NCBI RefSeq assembly: GCF_032884065.1
Contig: NC_088871.1
Span: 45,249,591 to 45,313,590 of the forward strand
DNA length: 64,000 bases
Direction: 5' to 3'
DNA from: Artemia franciscana
Lineage: Eukaryota; Arthropoda; Branchiopoda; Anostraca; Artemiidae
The notes beneath the pieces are model-generated. The model did not search any database, was not told the origin of the DNA, and saw nothing but the letters and a program-made list of their open reading frames with translations. Made by a program: the position numbers and the translations under genes. Below, piece by piece: positions 35,285 to 46,714 of this stretch. How positions within the stretch are numbered: position 1 is the first letter of the stretch; each line of letters begins with the position of its first letter.

Positions 35285-35580
35285 CGCGTCAGCAATTAAA
35301 AGAGAGGGGTGTGTCAGTGTGTCGGTACGGGTGCAAAAGAGAGCACATTTCAATGCCCAAGCTTCATTTGACTATACTGATCTGCTTCATATTTCATAGA
35401 ATTATATTAACGGATGCGTAAGTACGCATCAGCCATTACAAAGGAGGGCGGTGGGTAATTTTATAGATGGAGGAGCTGGGGAGGGAGGGGAAGATGTATC
35501 AAAGAGCACATTTTTAATGTCCAACTATCGTGACTCTCATTGGGTCTGCTATTAAACTCAGAAAGAGTTTTAAAGAAGGC
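35285..35580 (+). repeat. Two units of the dispersed 150-200-bp repeat
   Basis: 'CGTCAGCAATTAAAAGAGAGG' and 'GCATCAGCCATTACAAAGGAG' begin successive units. Both contain a version of AAGAGAGCACATTTCAATG. Confidence 0.5.
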
Positions 35581-36219
35581 GGAGGGTGAAAACTAATACT
35601 CTATCTTTCCTAATTCTTGGGATAATTTTTTGGTCTATGTCTTTATTATTGGTGTTCAAAGGGAGAGGGGTTAAAAGTATCCTCCCATTGCCAAGGGATT
35701 GTCTAATTAACTGCCCACCCCCCGAAACGTCCCCCCTACCCACCCTCAACCCTTGTTCTTTACAATAAAGTTTGATTTTCAGTCTGGTTTTTAAGAACGT
35801 TTGCTCAAACACGAGGGCTGATTAATTGCAGTAAGAAGTTCTTTTTAAGCACTATAAAACTTTAGCAGGTACTTATCTCTCATACCCACCACACTCAAGT
35901 TCTTAGTCTCACAGAACTGGTTTCTTTCTGTATTTGCACTAAGTGATAACCAGATTAGCGTGAGACAGTGTATACACCCTTCAATGTAGATATATTTTAA
36001 ATAAATGTTTCAGTTGGTATTTTGGTTTGGTTAGAAACAATTTAATATAAGGCGTAATGGGGGACCGGATTTGCATAATTCTCTTTTGCAATTTCCATAA
36101 TTTTGTTACTAAAGTATTTTATTTGCATCATTCTTATGCATATTTCGTTAGGATTAACTTCACTTCTTGAGCGTGGTGTGTATACCAGATAAGTACCCTT
36201 TAGCATGCAGACTGGGGGT

Positions 36220-36322
36220 TTAGAAAGGAGCAGCTCCTCTCATATACGGAGCAATTTCTGTTCGTTTTAAGTTCTAACGTTGTTCTTTCTTTTTTTTTGA
36301 AAAAACTTGTTTTTTTTTAATT
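36220..36322 (+). repeat. Repeat A 3' arm fragment
   Basis: CATATACGGAGCAATTTCTG, TTCGTTTTAAGTTCTAACG and the AAAAAACTTGTTTTTTTT end; one palindrome arm only. Confidence 0.75.
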
Positions 36323-36639
36323 GATTGAGACAAAAACAGGGACATAATTTATTTGTTTTTTTTTTTTGCTTTATCGGTATTGAATGACAGGAATAACAGA
36401 ACGGAAGTTCATGACTCTTAATAATGAAGATAACGGAGATACGATCATTCTGTAAGCAGATACGGTTATTGTTTCTAGATCACGCAATCATTTGACATTT
36501 TCCTATTGTCATATTTGGGCTTTATGCAGCTTTCAAACTACGCACGTGATTTTCTATACTAAGTGGCTAATTTATGTGACGTTAAGCATAACTTTTCACG
36601 CTTAAAGTAGTCCTTCCACACTAGGCCGACGCAAAAATC

Positions 36640-37362
36640 CACCACATTATTCGTCCAAAATCCTCAGAAGTAATCTAAACACGGAGGTGTGTAGTGGAGG
36701 TGGTGGATAAAATTGCCAAAGATCTGGAAGATACAGCCAGACGGCAAAATAGTAAAGTATCTTACCGACACGTTAATAAATTGAGAGAAAAGGGGCAATC
36801 TGGACTTGTCCTAGCTAAATACCGAAACAGGGCCACAATTGGTAATACGGAAAGAATTAAAGAGAGATAGGCAGATATTTTGAAAATGTTAGAGTCATGA
36901 AGATAAATCTTGAATCATGACAGAGCAACAGGATTAAGATATAGAAAAGAATGAAAAAGTTTGTGATACTTTGGATGTGAAGAAAGATTTATTTGTTTAA
37001 GGAAGAATAGCTGACAATACAGTAAGGATAAAAAAATAACAAAACCCCAATTGCTGATAGCATAGTAAAGGAGCTTTTGAATATGGTGGCTATGAGGTTA
37101 GAGATAAGCTACTGAAGATTAAATATAGTTTTTTGAAAAAGGGGAAGTACCTAGCAATGTTAGGAAAACTAAAATTAAACCCTCTATAAGAAAGGTGATA
37201 AGAATGAAAATGGTAATTATAAGGGCATGAGCCTGGTTTCAGTAGGAATTAAATTATCTAGTATGATGATACTTTTTAGACTTAGAGATGCTGTAGATAA
37301 ATTCTTAAGATGAGGAACTTGCAATTTTAGGAGGGGTAGAGCATACGTCGCCCAAATTTTTA
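36640..37362 (+). pseudogene. LINE A copy, left part
   Basis: Aligns with 59510-60145 of the long LINE A copy: AAATTGCCRAAGATCTGGAAGA, GAAAGGTGATAAGA and TTTTTAGACTTAGAGATGCTGTA. This is the region between endonuclease and reverse transcriptase and the RT start. Many stops. It breaks off where a reverse repeat A piece begins and resumes at 38186. Confidence 0.75.
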
Positions 37363-38185
37363 CTCTTTACGCTAAAGGGTTTTTGAACTTAAAGAGCTAA
37401 TTATTCTAATCAAACGGCCTTTGTGGTTCAGGAGTCATTCTTAAATAACTGGAACAAAAATCAAACTTTAGGGTAAAAAGTGAGGTATAGAGGAGAGGGG
37501 AACCCCCTTTCATACCCGTAATAATTTCTGTTCGTTTTAATTTTTAATTTCGCTGCTTACTTTCAGTTGAAAAAAGTATTTTTTTTTCATATTTAATTTC
37601 AGAATGATGTTGAGAAACTCGGCTTTTCCTCCATTGAAAATTCCCTCTCCCACGAAAAATCCTCCACGGAGATACACTCCCACGCACCCTTCGCCTTCAC
37701 TAGAAAAATCCCCCCTGAAAAACGTCTGTATGCTATCGAATAACCAGTACTATTTGTAAACAATAGGCGAAATTCATAGCTTGCAGCCCTTCCCCCGACG
37801 ACTGTGGTGTGTCAATTCATCATCAAAGATATAGTTATTATATTTTTCGACTATGCTGAAAAAAAAGCTATCTGGAAATTTTTATCGAGCGACTTCGGGG
37901 AGATATGAACGTGGATGGGGGAGGGTAGGCTCCCCTCCAATAACCTTTAGTGTACGGTTAATAAACCTTTAGTGTACGGTTCTCTGGTATGCTGAATCTG
38001 ATGGTGTCATTTCTAATAAGATTGCTTTATGTTTTGGGGTTGTTTCTTCCCTTTTTCAAAAATTGAACAAAATTTTCTCAGGCTAGTAACTTTTGAAGGG
38101 TAACATTGACATTAAATTTGATGAATGTAATATGTTTTGAATAATTATTAGAATTCGTTTCTTTAGATGTATCTATTGTTATCGG
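37363..38185 (-). mobile_element. Repeat A fragment inserted in LINE A
   Basis: Reverse-oriented internal and 5' part of repeat A: second hairpin module (TACTCTTTACGCTAAAGG), TTCTGTTCGTTTTAAT, CCCACGAAAAATCC, then the TGCTGAATCTGATGGTGT block. The right limit is where the LINE frame resumes. The LINE copy was therefore already in place. Confidence 0.75.
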
Positions 38186-38790
38186 GAGTTAAGGAGGGTC
38201 GGGTTCCATCTTCATTTATATGGATCACTTGGATGAGCTTTGTCTCAAAAAGTACTGCAAAGGCAATGGGAAAACTTGGAATCAAATGGGGAAGTAAAAA
38301 TTTCCAGGAATTAGAGTATGCTGATGATTTAAAAATCCTCTATGACATAACTGAAGGTAAAGAGGTGATGTTGGGTAACAAGAAAATCGTTCAAATGGAC
38401 AGCTTTACTTACCTAGGAATTACTTTACTTACCTATTAGTAAAAATGGTGGGTGCAACCAAGATGTTAAAAATTGAATAGCAAAGGCCGTAGTTTTTTTT
38501 TCGCAGTTGAGAAAAAAGTTTGGAAGAATAAAAAGATAATTATGCGAACCAAGATTAGATATTTAGAAGCTACAATGATAACAGTGGTCAAGTGTGTATC
38601 AGAAGCATGGGAGCTCTGAAAAACGGAGGAAGAGTTGCTAAATGTTTTCCAGAGAAATTGCCTGCAGATTTTGTCGGGTACCCGACTGACTGACCGTATT
38701 TCAAATAGTAAGCTGTACGAAAAAATGTGGCTCAATCCCGCTGTATAGGGCTATCATGAGAGAAAGGATGAGACGGCTAGGATATTTTTT
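38186..38790 (+). pseudogene. LINE A copy, right part (RT palm and C-terminus)
   Basis: Frame 38180-38380 reads SGVKEGRVPSSFIW, KAMGKLGIKWGSKNFQELEY, then ADDLKILYD: the YADD catalytic motif of a reverse transcriptase is intact here. It continues with SFTYLGI, a LINE signature after the palm. Further pieces (CVSEAWEL, GTRLTDRISNSKLYEK) are the C-terminal region. Stops and frameshifts make it inactive. Confidence 0.8.
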
Positions 38791-39059
38791 TTAATGTAGA
38801 TATAAAATGTATATTTTTAGAAATAAAAAAGGGGGAGGGTATTGCTGCTTTTTCCGATTACCTAAGCAAAACTACGATAAAAGCATATTTACAAAATTTA
38901 AGGGTCATATACCCCACCAATACTCCTAACTAATTTGCACCTGCAGACCAGAGAGCTCGCAGCCAGAGAAAAGTCGTTACTACTACTACTAAAAAGTAGT
39001 AGGCTAGTACTAATCTATTCCAATATAAATCCATACCAGTCTGTTTGACCCCCCCCCTC

Positions 39060-40160
39060 TTTACAACCTTCGAAGAAGTTTCAATTTCCCTTAAATCTTT
39101 CCTTACAGCCTTCTCCTACCCCACTTGGGGCTGACCTTTTATGTTTGGCCCTAGGTAGTTGCCCGATAAGGACGATCTTTGGCAATCTGTCATCCTTCAA
39201 CCACGGAACGTATCCTAGCCCTTTCAGCCTTTCTCTCACTATAGCCATGGAAACTGGGATTGAACCACATTTTTCATACAGTGTGCTGTTTGGAAATTTT
39301 AGTCGGTCCGACGGGTACCCAAAAGGATCCGTAGACAGTTCCTTTGTGAAACCTCTAACAAATCCTCTTCCGTCTTTCGGAGAGTCCGTGCTTCCAATAG
39401 CTTCCAATATTACAATCTTGGTTCCCTGACATATCTCCCTATTCTTCTGATATTTTTTCATCTGTTAAAAAACACTTTGGACCTTGCCTATTCTGCCTTT
39501 AACATCTTCAATGTACCCACCACATGTACACTGTACCTACATCATCACTATGTAATCAACGTCACTTCTTCACCTTCACTTAATCACAGTCTTGGTGCCT
39601 TACTCTTCTTAACATTGATTCTCAAACCTATTATTTTACCATGATCTTTGAAAACATTCAAAAATTCTTTCAATTTTCTAAAGTTTTGTTTAGGATACTC
39701 AAATCTTCTGCATAATCTAAGTCTAGGAGAGTTTTTCCGTGGGCTCCCATAGCCATTGCTATGCTGATTAGGACAAGTCCATCTAAATAATTCAAATAAA
39801 TGAGGATAGAACACAACCGTGTATTACTCCTGATTCAATAAAAAACCAGCTTCTAACTTCATATCCTACCTTAACAACAACAATGCTATTCACGTATGTA
39901 GAACTAGTCACTTTAATGTATTTATGTGGTATATCATAGAAGCGGAGGGCGTTCGCTAAAGCTCTTTTATCGGCTGAATCCAACGCTTGCTCGTAATCAA
40001 CAGAACTGAGGACTAAAGGGGTCTGGTCACTCAGGCACTACTAAATTTATTATTCTAAGAGTGAAAATTTGGTCGACGCATCATTCTCTCCTTCCTAAAG
40101 GGAAGTTGTGATAAAACTGATCAAAAAGGAAGGATTAACGTAAAAAAGCTTTCCAACAAT
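39060..40160 (-). pseudogene. LINE A copy, minus strand
   Basis: Read on the minus strand from 40020 down: DSADKRALANALRFYDIPHK, VKVGYEVRSWFFIESGV, HGCVLSSFI, then LDYAEDLSILN (RT motif with A-E-D in place of A-D-D) and, at 39081-39461, LYEKCGSIPVSMAIVRERLK and KDDRLPKIVLIGQLPRAKHK. Broken by stops. It covers the RT palm to the 3' end. Confidence 0.8.
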
Positions 40161-40480
40161 ACTTTCTACCAAAGATGTGTCTGAGATATTTGTTCGGGTG
40201 GAGGAGGTAATATTTTTGGTAGGGTGAGTAAAAAAAGCGCATCAAAAACTTGAATAAATATATTCTTGTTACATTTTTAAGAACGAAAATTTCGGGAAGG
40301 AAGGGACGTTCAAACCTAGTAGCCTCTCCCCCTGGTTACCGCCTTGCTTTCCAACCACTTTGTAATATATGAAATACGAATAGATTCGATTGAGTAATGT
40401 ACCCTGAAAGAAACAGCTGTAGGTACAAGAGTCAAGATCTTGCTGTCTATAATAAGGTTTTACATAACAAAGTTTAAATA

Positions 40481-40497
40481 TATTCCATATATATATG

Positions 40498-40534
<37 letters not shown>
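40481..40534. repeat. (TA)n microsatellite beside a nab splice donor
   Basis: About 25 TA units starting only some 16 bases inside the intron from the donor of exon 40551-40674. Confidence 0.95.
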
Positions 40535-40537
<3 letters not shown>

Positions 40538-40550
40538 GAACCGCTCTTAC

Positions 40551-40674
40551 CTGGCAACGTCTTATGGTGGCTTCATCAAAATTGTCACCAGCATCAACTC
40601 TTGAACGCTTAACAGCAGGTCTCGTTGATACCCCATCAGAACTTGCTTCTGATTTCAGTCCGAATGCCTGAGAT
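40551..40674 (-). CDS. nab: nab exon c (basic segment after NCD2)
   Basis: Exon of 124 nt on the minus strand. The acceptor CCTTAG supplies the one base that completes the codon split by the preceding exon (AG|A, Arg). The donor is CCAG|GTAAGA and the exon ends in phase 0. Translation SQAFGLKSEASSDGVSTRPA then VKRSRVDAGDNFDEATIRRC and Q. The basic-then-acidic VKRSRVDAGD patch occupies the place of the PKRIKVEDG-type segment that follows NCD2 in vertebrate NAB1. The serine-rich front half is poorly conserved in the family. Exact phase matching with both neighbours supports it. Confidence 0.78.
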
Positions 40675-40853
40675 CTAAGGAATAATTGCGTCATGACAGA
40701 ACACATACTTTAAAGCATTCGAGCATGATTTCCCCAGTACAATACGTAACTACTAAGCATACTCTTGAAAAATCCCAGTGAAGAATGAATGAACCCATAT
40801 TATCTAAATAATGTATCTAAGGTTGGTCCTGGTCAGCTAAAAAGGGTAAATCT

Positions 40854-41520
40854 ACAAGGGGACCAGCTACAAGGGGTAAAATGCTATAAAAATGCTTAGG
40901 ATTTCCTTACAATCATTTTTCAAGTCTAACAATTTTAATGCTTTTGTTTTTGTTTATTTACAGATAAGAATTATTTACAGATTTGATTTATAAACATGTT
41001 TATATATGTGTTTGAGGTTGGAGTTGGCCTAACGAACAGAAAACTTCTCTGTTTTTTTTTGTTCTTTTTTTCTTTTTGCAAACTTGTCTGTAAACAAAAC
41101 GACACTCCTGGAAATAGTAATAAAGTATTTATTAAAAAAAATATGAGCCTGAAAATAAAATGGAATCCTGTGAATATTTTGCCGAAATCGTATACCTTTG
41201 AACTTTGCCTTAGTTTTGCTTTCTATTAACAAAACAGATGGAAAAAAATTAAGTGAGAAGATTTTAAATGAATCTCATAAAATGAATGATTGAGATTTAA
41301 ACCATTCTAGACAGTTTAATATAAAAAAAAACAAGGGGACCAGCTACAAGGGGTAAAATGCTATAAAAATGCTTAGGATTTCCTTACAATCATTTTTCAA
41401 GTCTAACAATTTTAATGCTTTTGTTTTTGTTTATTTACAGATAAGAATTATTTACAGATTTGATTTATAAACATGTTTATATATGTGTTTGAGGTTGGAG
41501 TTGGCCTAACGAACAGAAAA

Positions 41521-41551
<31 letters not shown>

Positions 41552-41808
41552 TCTTTTTGCAAACTTGTCTGTAAACAAAATGACACTCCTGGAAATAGTA
41601 TTAAAGTATTTATTAAAAAAATATGAGCCTGAAAATAAAATGGAATCCTGTGAATATTTTGCCGAAATCGTATACCTTTGAACTTTGCCTTAGTTTTGCT
41701 TTCTATTAACAAAACAGATGGAAAAAAATTAAGTGAGAAGATTTTAAATGAATCTCATAAAATGAATGATTGAGATTTAAACCATTCTAGACAGTTTAAT
41801 ACAAAAAA
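40854..41808. repeat. Recent tandem duplication, period 477 bp
   Basis: Two adjacent copies (40854-41330 and 41331-41808) starting ACAAGGGGACCAGCTACAAG are almost identical. They differ in a T-run (about 10 against about 25 T) and a handful of bases. They lie in a nab intron. Both copies give the same minus-strand chance frame of about 67 residues. Confidence 0.95.
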
Positions 41809-44282
41809 ATGATGAAAGCTTAAGAAACTACCCTAAAAAAGAAGTATGATTGGTTACTGTACTTGTAATGCTTGAGATGATGTAGTAAAATCAGACACGG
41901 CATTAAATTCACAGCCAGCTACAACATTTTAGCACTTCACCTACTTTGAAGAGTGTAGAAATTGAATTAGATCATTCTCTATTGCAAGAAGAATGAGCCC
42001 CTAAAGCCACTTTTACATGCATGCTAGGGGGACTTACTGACGGGACTTTTGGTAAAAGAGAAGGCAAATTATGATTGGTAGATAATGTTTTTGCGTCTAC
42101 ATTGATGTCTAGCTAAGTGTGCATGTGAAACAGACCTGAAGCAAGGAGGCATAGAAATGGACTGTACGTAGAGCCAAGAGCAGAGTTGAAGGCAGAGGGC
42201 TGTAATCACCCCTTAGAGACATTGTGCAATGCTTTGAGAAGTCCTGCATACTAAATACCTATGAAAGATGTCCTACAATCTTAAAAGAATTTTCAGGATG
42301 TCTCTGATTCAGAGTAAATTTACAAGGAGTCACGAGGTTTGGGCAATCTTTAAATAACAAAAAATCACAGGCAAACATCCGATAGGTGGACACAAATCAG
42401 CGAATAGAGATTGGGAGGGGGACAAGTATTTCTAAACTCAAAAACTGTGTGAACAGCTCAAATATAGAAAAAATTGCGGAAATCAATAGAAATAGGTTTA
42501 GTTCGGAGACGGAACATTTCTAGAGATTCCACCCAGCAGACGTGGTTACTTAAGCATGGCATAGCTTGCAGGTAAATCAACAACTTTCCCCGTGTTAACT
42601 AACTTACCCTTCACAGAATGAGCTACCTCCCCCCCCCCGAAAAATGAATGCTGCCAACATATTTGTTCTTGCAGATCTATGTCATAGCTATATTTAAAGG
42701 GTTTGCTCGGAGAATACTTTAGTTCGGAAATTATGAAATATTGATTTGCTATTTTAGTATTTTATTAAATATTAAATATAATATAAATATAATAATTTTA
42801 TTAAATATAAGTGAAATATTTTATTAAAATTTCCGCTTGGATTGGTTTTGCATTAAAAATACCTCCTTCCATCTATGCATTAATTATCAAAATACAAGAA
42901 AAGCCTTTAACTTGTTCAAGGCTCCTTAATTTCCAAGAATAATTGACCAAGGTTTTTATCTTTTTATTCGCTTGCGAAAACATTAATCTTGCGAAGTAAT
43001 TTTGCGAAATCTGGAGTTCAATTTCAATGGCTCAGTGTTTTTACAAAATTTTACTTATTTTATAAAGTTCTATATGTGTCATTAACATACAAAATAGAAT
43101 ACAAGAAAACTTGAAAAGATAAAACATTGCTTGACAGATTCGTTATGCTAAAAACCCATTTCTTGAATAATAGAGAAAGATTTGATAGTTTTTAAAGATA
43201 GAAATGACGAAAAAAATAGTAGAGTTGAGTAATTAGGTAATTATGATAAAGTTTTCAAAATTAAAATTCTTAGAGCCACTTTATTTTTATGGGTATGGAT
43301 GGATTTTGTGAACTTAGCTAGGAAGTTGTAGAGGGGGCAACTACCCCATCGAGCTTGATTTCATGTGCCACTGAGCAACTGCTCACCCTTATAAAATTTC
43401 TGTTTGTGTCCAAAGAAATTTAGGCCCTTAATTAAAATTAGAAGTCTTTATAACTAAATATTAATTGCTCACCATTAGAAAATTTCCGGCTGGGTCGAAA
43501 TAAACATAGAACTTTAATTAAGTCCTGATCTTAATAGATTAAAATTAATCTAAAAAAAAATAAAAAAAAAATAAATATACAAATAGAGTAAACTAGAATA
43601 ATAAAATTAACCAATCATAAATACATAAAATTAATAAATAGATAAATAATATTTAAATAAAAAAACGATTAAAAACTAAATCAAAATTAAAAAATTCAAC
43701 AAGTGAAACTCAAATTATTTAACTTGAAATAAATAAAATTAATTGAGATTTTTTCATTATTTCTGATGGATGGCTTTGTTATCCAGTCGTACTAGCAGTA
43801 TTTAATTACTACTAAACCTGTTTTAGACCGCTCGGTTTTAATTCCTCATCAGTTGACTTTTATAGGACAAGTTGATAAAACTAATTGAACACACAAAATA
43901 GTGGTAAAAAATGTCACAAATTATTTGATTTGCATCAATTGTGTAGATTTCCCCCCAATTTTAACAACTTTAACCTGATTTTACTAAGTTATTGACTTCA
44001 CTCTGGAAAAGTGCTTATTAATTGAGTTAAATCCATTACCTAACCCATTTAAGTGGCACCAATTCACAAAAATGTTGGTGGGGGAGGGAAAAAATGTATT
44101 TTGCAAAGTACCGAAAACGGTATTTTTGAAGTCTGGGGGGGGGGGCAAAAAATCCAATGGTAGCAAGTGCTCCCCAAACCTCTTCTAATTAGCGGCAAAG
44201 AAGCCCCTTCCTCACTCCAGTGATTGGCCAGTTGATGCATCGGACCAAAAAAAATCGGAAAATCGGAACAAAAAAATCTTAC
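41809..44282. other. nab intron, no further element recognised
   Basis: A+T-rich. Poly-G/C patches at about 42630 and 44138. A stretch at 43826-43852 looks like a decayed hammerhead core on the minus strand. No exon supported. Confidence 0.45.
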
Positions 44283-44416
44283 CTTGAATGTCCTTTTGAG
44301 TATTGATATCCGGATTCCCTTACAACTTGACGAGCCAGTGGAAAAAGTTCATCCCTTCGCGTTAGAAGAGCTGGTACTAAGCAGCATATTTGAGCTGCAG
44401 CTTCATTAACTGATAC
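44283..44416 (-). CDS. nab: nab exon b (NCD2 domain, second half)
   Basis: Exon of 134 nt on the minus strand. Acceptor AATTCAG|GTATCAG, donor TCAAG|GTAAGA, entering in phase 0 and leaving in phase 2. It encodes [20 protein letters not shown] followed by [19 protein letters not shown] and SKGHS. This is the most conserved part of NAB proteins: the family pattern xxVNEAAAQxC...[19 protein letters not shown] is matched almost residue for residue. NAB proteins are nuclear corepressors that bind EGR/Krox zinc-finger activators. NCD2 carries the repression activity. The two cysteines after AAAQI and the VP in place of the usual charged pair are local differences. Very secure. Confidence 0.93.
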
Positions 44417-44548
44417 CTGAATTAAAATCGTTTGATTTATTTATTAGTATTCAAAATTTTGTTTTAATATATGAGCCCCCTCCCCTCCAAAAAATTCCTA
44501 TGTGGGTTTATAACTCGTAACCCAAATTGTTATTAGACCTGCAACATT

Positions 44549-44760
44549 TCAAACAGTTCGTGGTAACGAACTGTAGTAAGGAGCGACTCGTGGTAACGAA
44601 CTGTAGTAAGGAGCGACCCGGCCCAATAGTAAAAGAAACCCTATAAAACGGAATTATGATATCAATAGATACACCAAGAGAATCAGATTTTTAAGCTGAT
44701 TTTAAATATATAAGTTTCATCAAATTTAATCTTACTCATCAAAAGTTACGGGCCTTTTGA
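44549..44760 (+). repeat. Repeat A 5' end (A5) with duplicated terminus
   Basis: Starts TCAAACAGTTCGTGGTAACG. The 30-bp segment TCGTGGTAACGAACTGTAGT plus AAGGAGCGAC occurs twice in tandem before the normal CCCGGCCCAATAG continues. It breaks off about 210 bp in, at CGGGCCTTTTGAAATTT. Located in the 1.7-kb nab intron. Confidence 0.85.
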
Positions 44761-45474
44761 AATTTTTACCTTTTGAAATTTGCACCGCAGAGGGCTTCTT
44801 TATATGGATTCTCATTGTCCCCTTATGCTCTAACCGCAGAGAGTGCTGGGTCCCGGCGGCTTTGCCACCAGGCCCCAGCATGGCACGTGGCAGGCTGTGT
44901 TCTGGGTCCCGGCAACGCTATGTCATTTATCGAATTCTTAATAATCGATGTTGGATCGAATTGATGACGTAAATTGGACATTCCTAATCTGGCCCTTTCT
45001 CTTTGAGCTGCAAAACTGGTTTTGCGTTGCTCTGGTGTTCCCTTTTTTTTTATCTTTTATTACAGTTTTTTTCCTTTTTTTTGTTTTTTAAATTTTTTTG
45101 ACGTCATATATATATAGAAATATTTGTGCAATCACCAGTTTTTTACATTTTAAGTAATTTAATAATAATTTCTTTTTGACGTTAATTGAAACTTTGACAA
45201 ATTTTCTTTGAGCAGCAAGCATACTAAACCTCAACAATTTCTACTAAACTTCAAACTTTTGGTTTCCTGTTTTAAGGTTTTCAAATTGCTTTAATCCATT
45301 GTCAAAATATATTGAAATATTTGTGCAATCACCAGTTTTTTTTTACATTTTAAGCAATTTAATAAAATTTAAAAAGAGTCTCAATATTTTGAGCTCGTGT
45401 AACGGTAATAACGGTAATAACGTGTAACGGTGTAACGGTAAAGATAGTGTAACGGACAGACGGACGGACACTAC

Positions 45475-45594
<120 letters not shown>

Positions 45595-46117
45595 TGAAGG
45601 TTTGACGAATTTTCTTTTTTACAAAAATATACCTAAGACATGTCACTTAAAAGATTAAGTATCTAAAATGCTTACGTTGACATTACTTATGAATTTAAAT
45701 TACTACGATTACAGTTGGCATAGCAGTAATGACCCTGAAAGTTAAACTTTATCTAATTTTTAATTAATTTGATTAGAATTAATGAGCTTGAACTAATTTA
45801 CAACAACCAAAGCCAACTTGAGATTTCCTGACCTTCCCTTCCCATAAAAACAAATCATCCTATCATTCTGAAGAAAATCATTTTGAAGAAAATTTACCCT
45901 CACCTTAAAAACAAAAACTTAATCACCTTGAAAACTAAAATTTAAAATATATTTTTATTTAATTTCTTGCAATTTCATTTTCCTCCTTCTATAGTGCAAA
46001 TGTGATCTTAAAATAAAGGAGCAGTAAATCCCCTTCACTCAATACATATCACACACATCTAAGGCTTTTTTTAAAATCAAAAATGAGGGAATTGTGTGAC
46101 TCGGGCATTATACTTAC

Positions 46118-46237
46118 CTCATGGAGAGTCAAAGGTTTCTCAGGCCTTCTTTTGCAATCGAACCTTCCGTAAATGGCAGCATATTTCCGTATTTCTTCCA
46201 TTCTTCTTGGGTCGTCTTCTGACAAGCTTGAAATATA
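46118..46237 (-). CDS. nab: nab exon a (NCD2 domain, first half)
   Basis: Exon of 120 nt (40 codons) on the minus strand. Acceptor ATTTGCAG, donor CATGAG|GTAAGT, both boundaries in phase 0. Translation YISSLSEDDPRRMEEIRKYA then AIYGRFDCKRRPEKPLTLHE. It matches the NAB-family block that opens NCD2, in which an acidic D-D-P segment is followed by EEIRKYxAIYGRFDxKR and LTLHE. It leads directly into exon b, so the two exons reconstruct the domain without a gap. The upstream exon(s) carrying the NCD1 EGR-binding domain were not found between here and 64000 and probably lie further right. Confidence 0.93.
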
Positions 46238-46413
46238 CTGCAAATAAAAATTGGTAAATCAATTTTGAAAGAAAAATTGGAGAAAACACGGACGAATAAG
46301 TGTTTTCAACCTACAAGTGGTTCTTTGTGAAATGTTTATTTTTGTAAACATAAAAAAAGAAGAACAATAGGGAATTTTTTCCGCAAGACATGGAGATCTA
46401 ATTTGAATGAATA

Positions 46414-46444
46414 TTTCGGTCTTATGTCCAAGGGCCGTCCTCAG
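46414..46444 (-). ncRNA. Decayed hammerhead-like core
   Basis: Minus strand CTGAGGA, C, GG...CC, GAAA, TATTC. The layout is that of the better motifs at 13244 and 23011, but stem II is only two or three pairs. It lies near a Penelope-like relic. Confidence 0.25.
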
Positions 46445-46714
46445 CAAAACATAAATATATAGAAGAAGAAGAACTTACAACAATATACGACCAATAAAAC
46501 TGAAATAGAATTTTTTTCAAAACCGTCCTAGCATCCTTACTTCAGCAAAATTCAACCAGGACTCTGACAAATTCTTCAAATTAGATTTCCACTGTCTTGC
46601 GAAAAGATATGGTGCATGAGCATGGTGACGAATCTCTGAAGTTTTTCCTCCCCCTGCTTAACTCCTTGGATCCAAAACTAAAAATTTACTAAGGGATTAG
46701 AGGTAGAAAGGCGT

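Larger units (their letters stand above)
28175..40550 (-). other. nab: Large nab intron, about 12.4 kb
   Basis: Lies between the donor at 40550 and the acceptor at 28175. It holds tandem duplications, two hAT-like MITEs, a 2.3-kb inverted-repeat unit, LINE A copies in both orientations and fragments of repeat A. Between these, for example 28300-29600 and 31070-31600, I see no gene. Confidence 0.55.

Noticed and set aside
41029..41712. Paired minus-strand frames of 67-68 residues sharing sequence
   Set aside because: They are the same chance frame in the two copies of a 477-bp tandem duplication; no exon signals or known domain.
43826..43852. CTGATGA followed by CCGAGCGGTC on the minus strand, like a decayed hammerhead
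   Set aside because: The GAAA core is not present and stem II is only two pairs.
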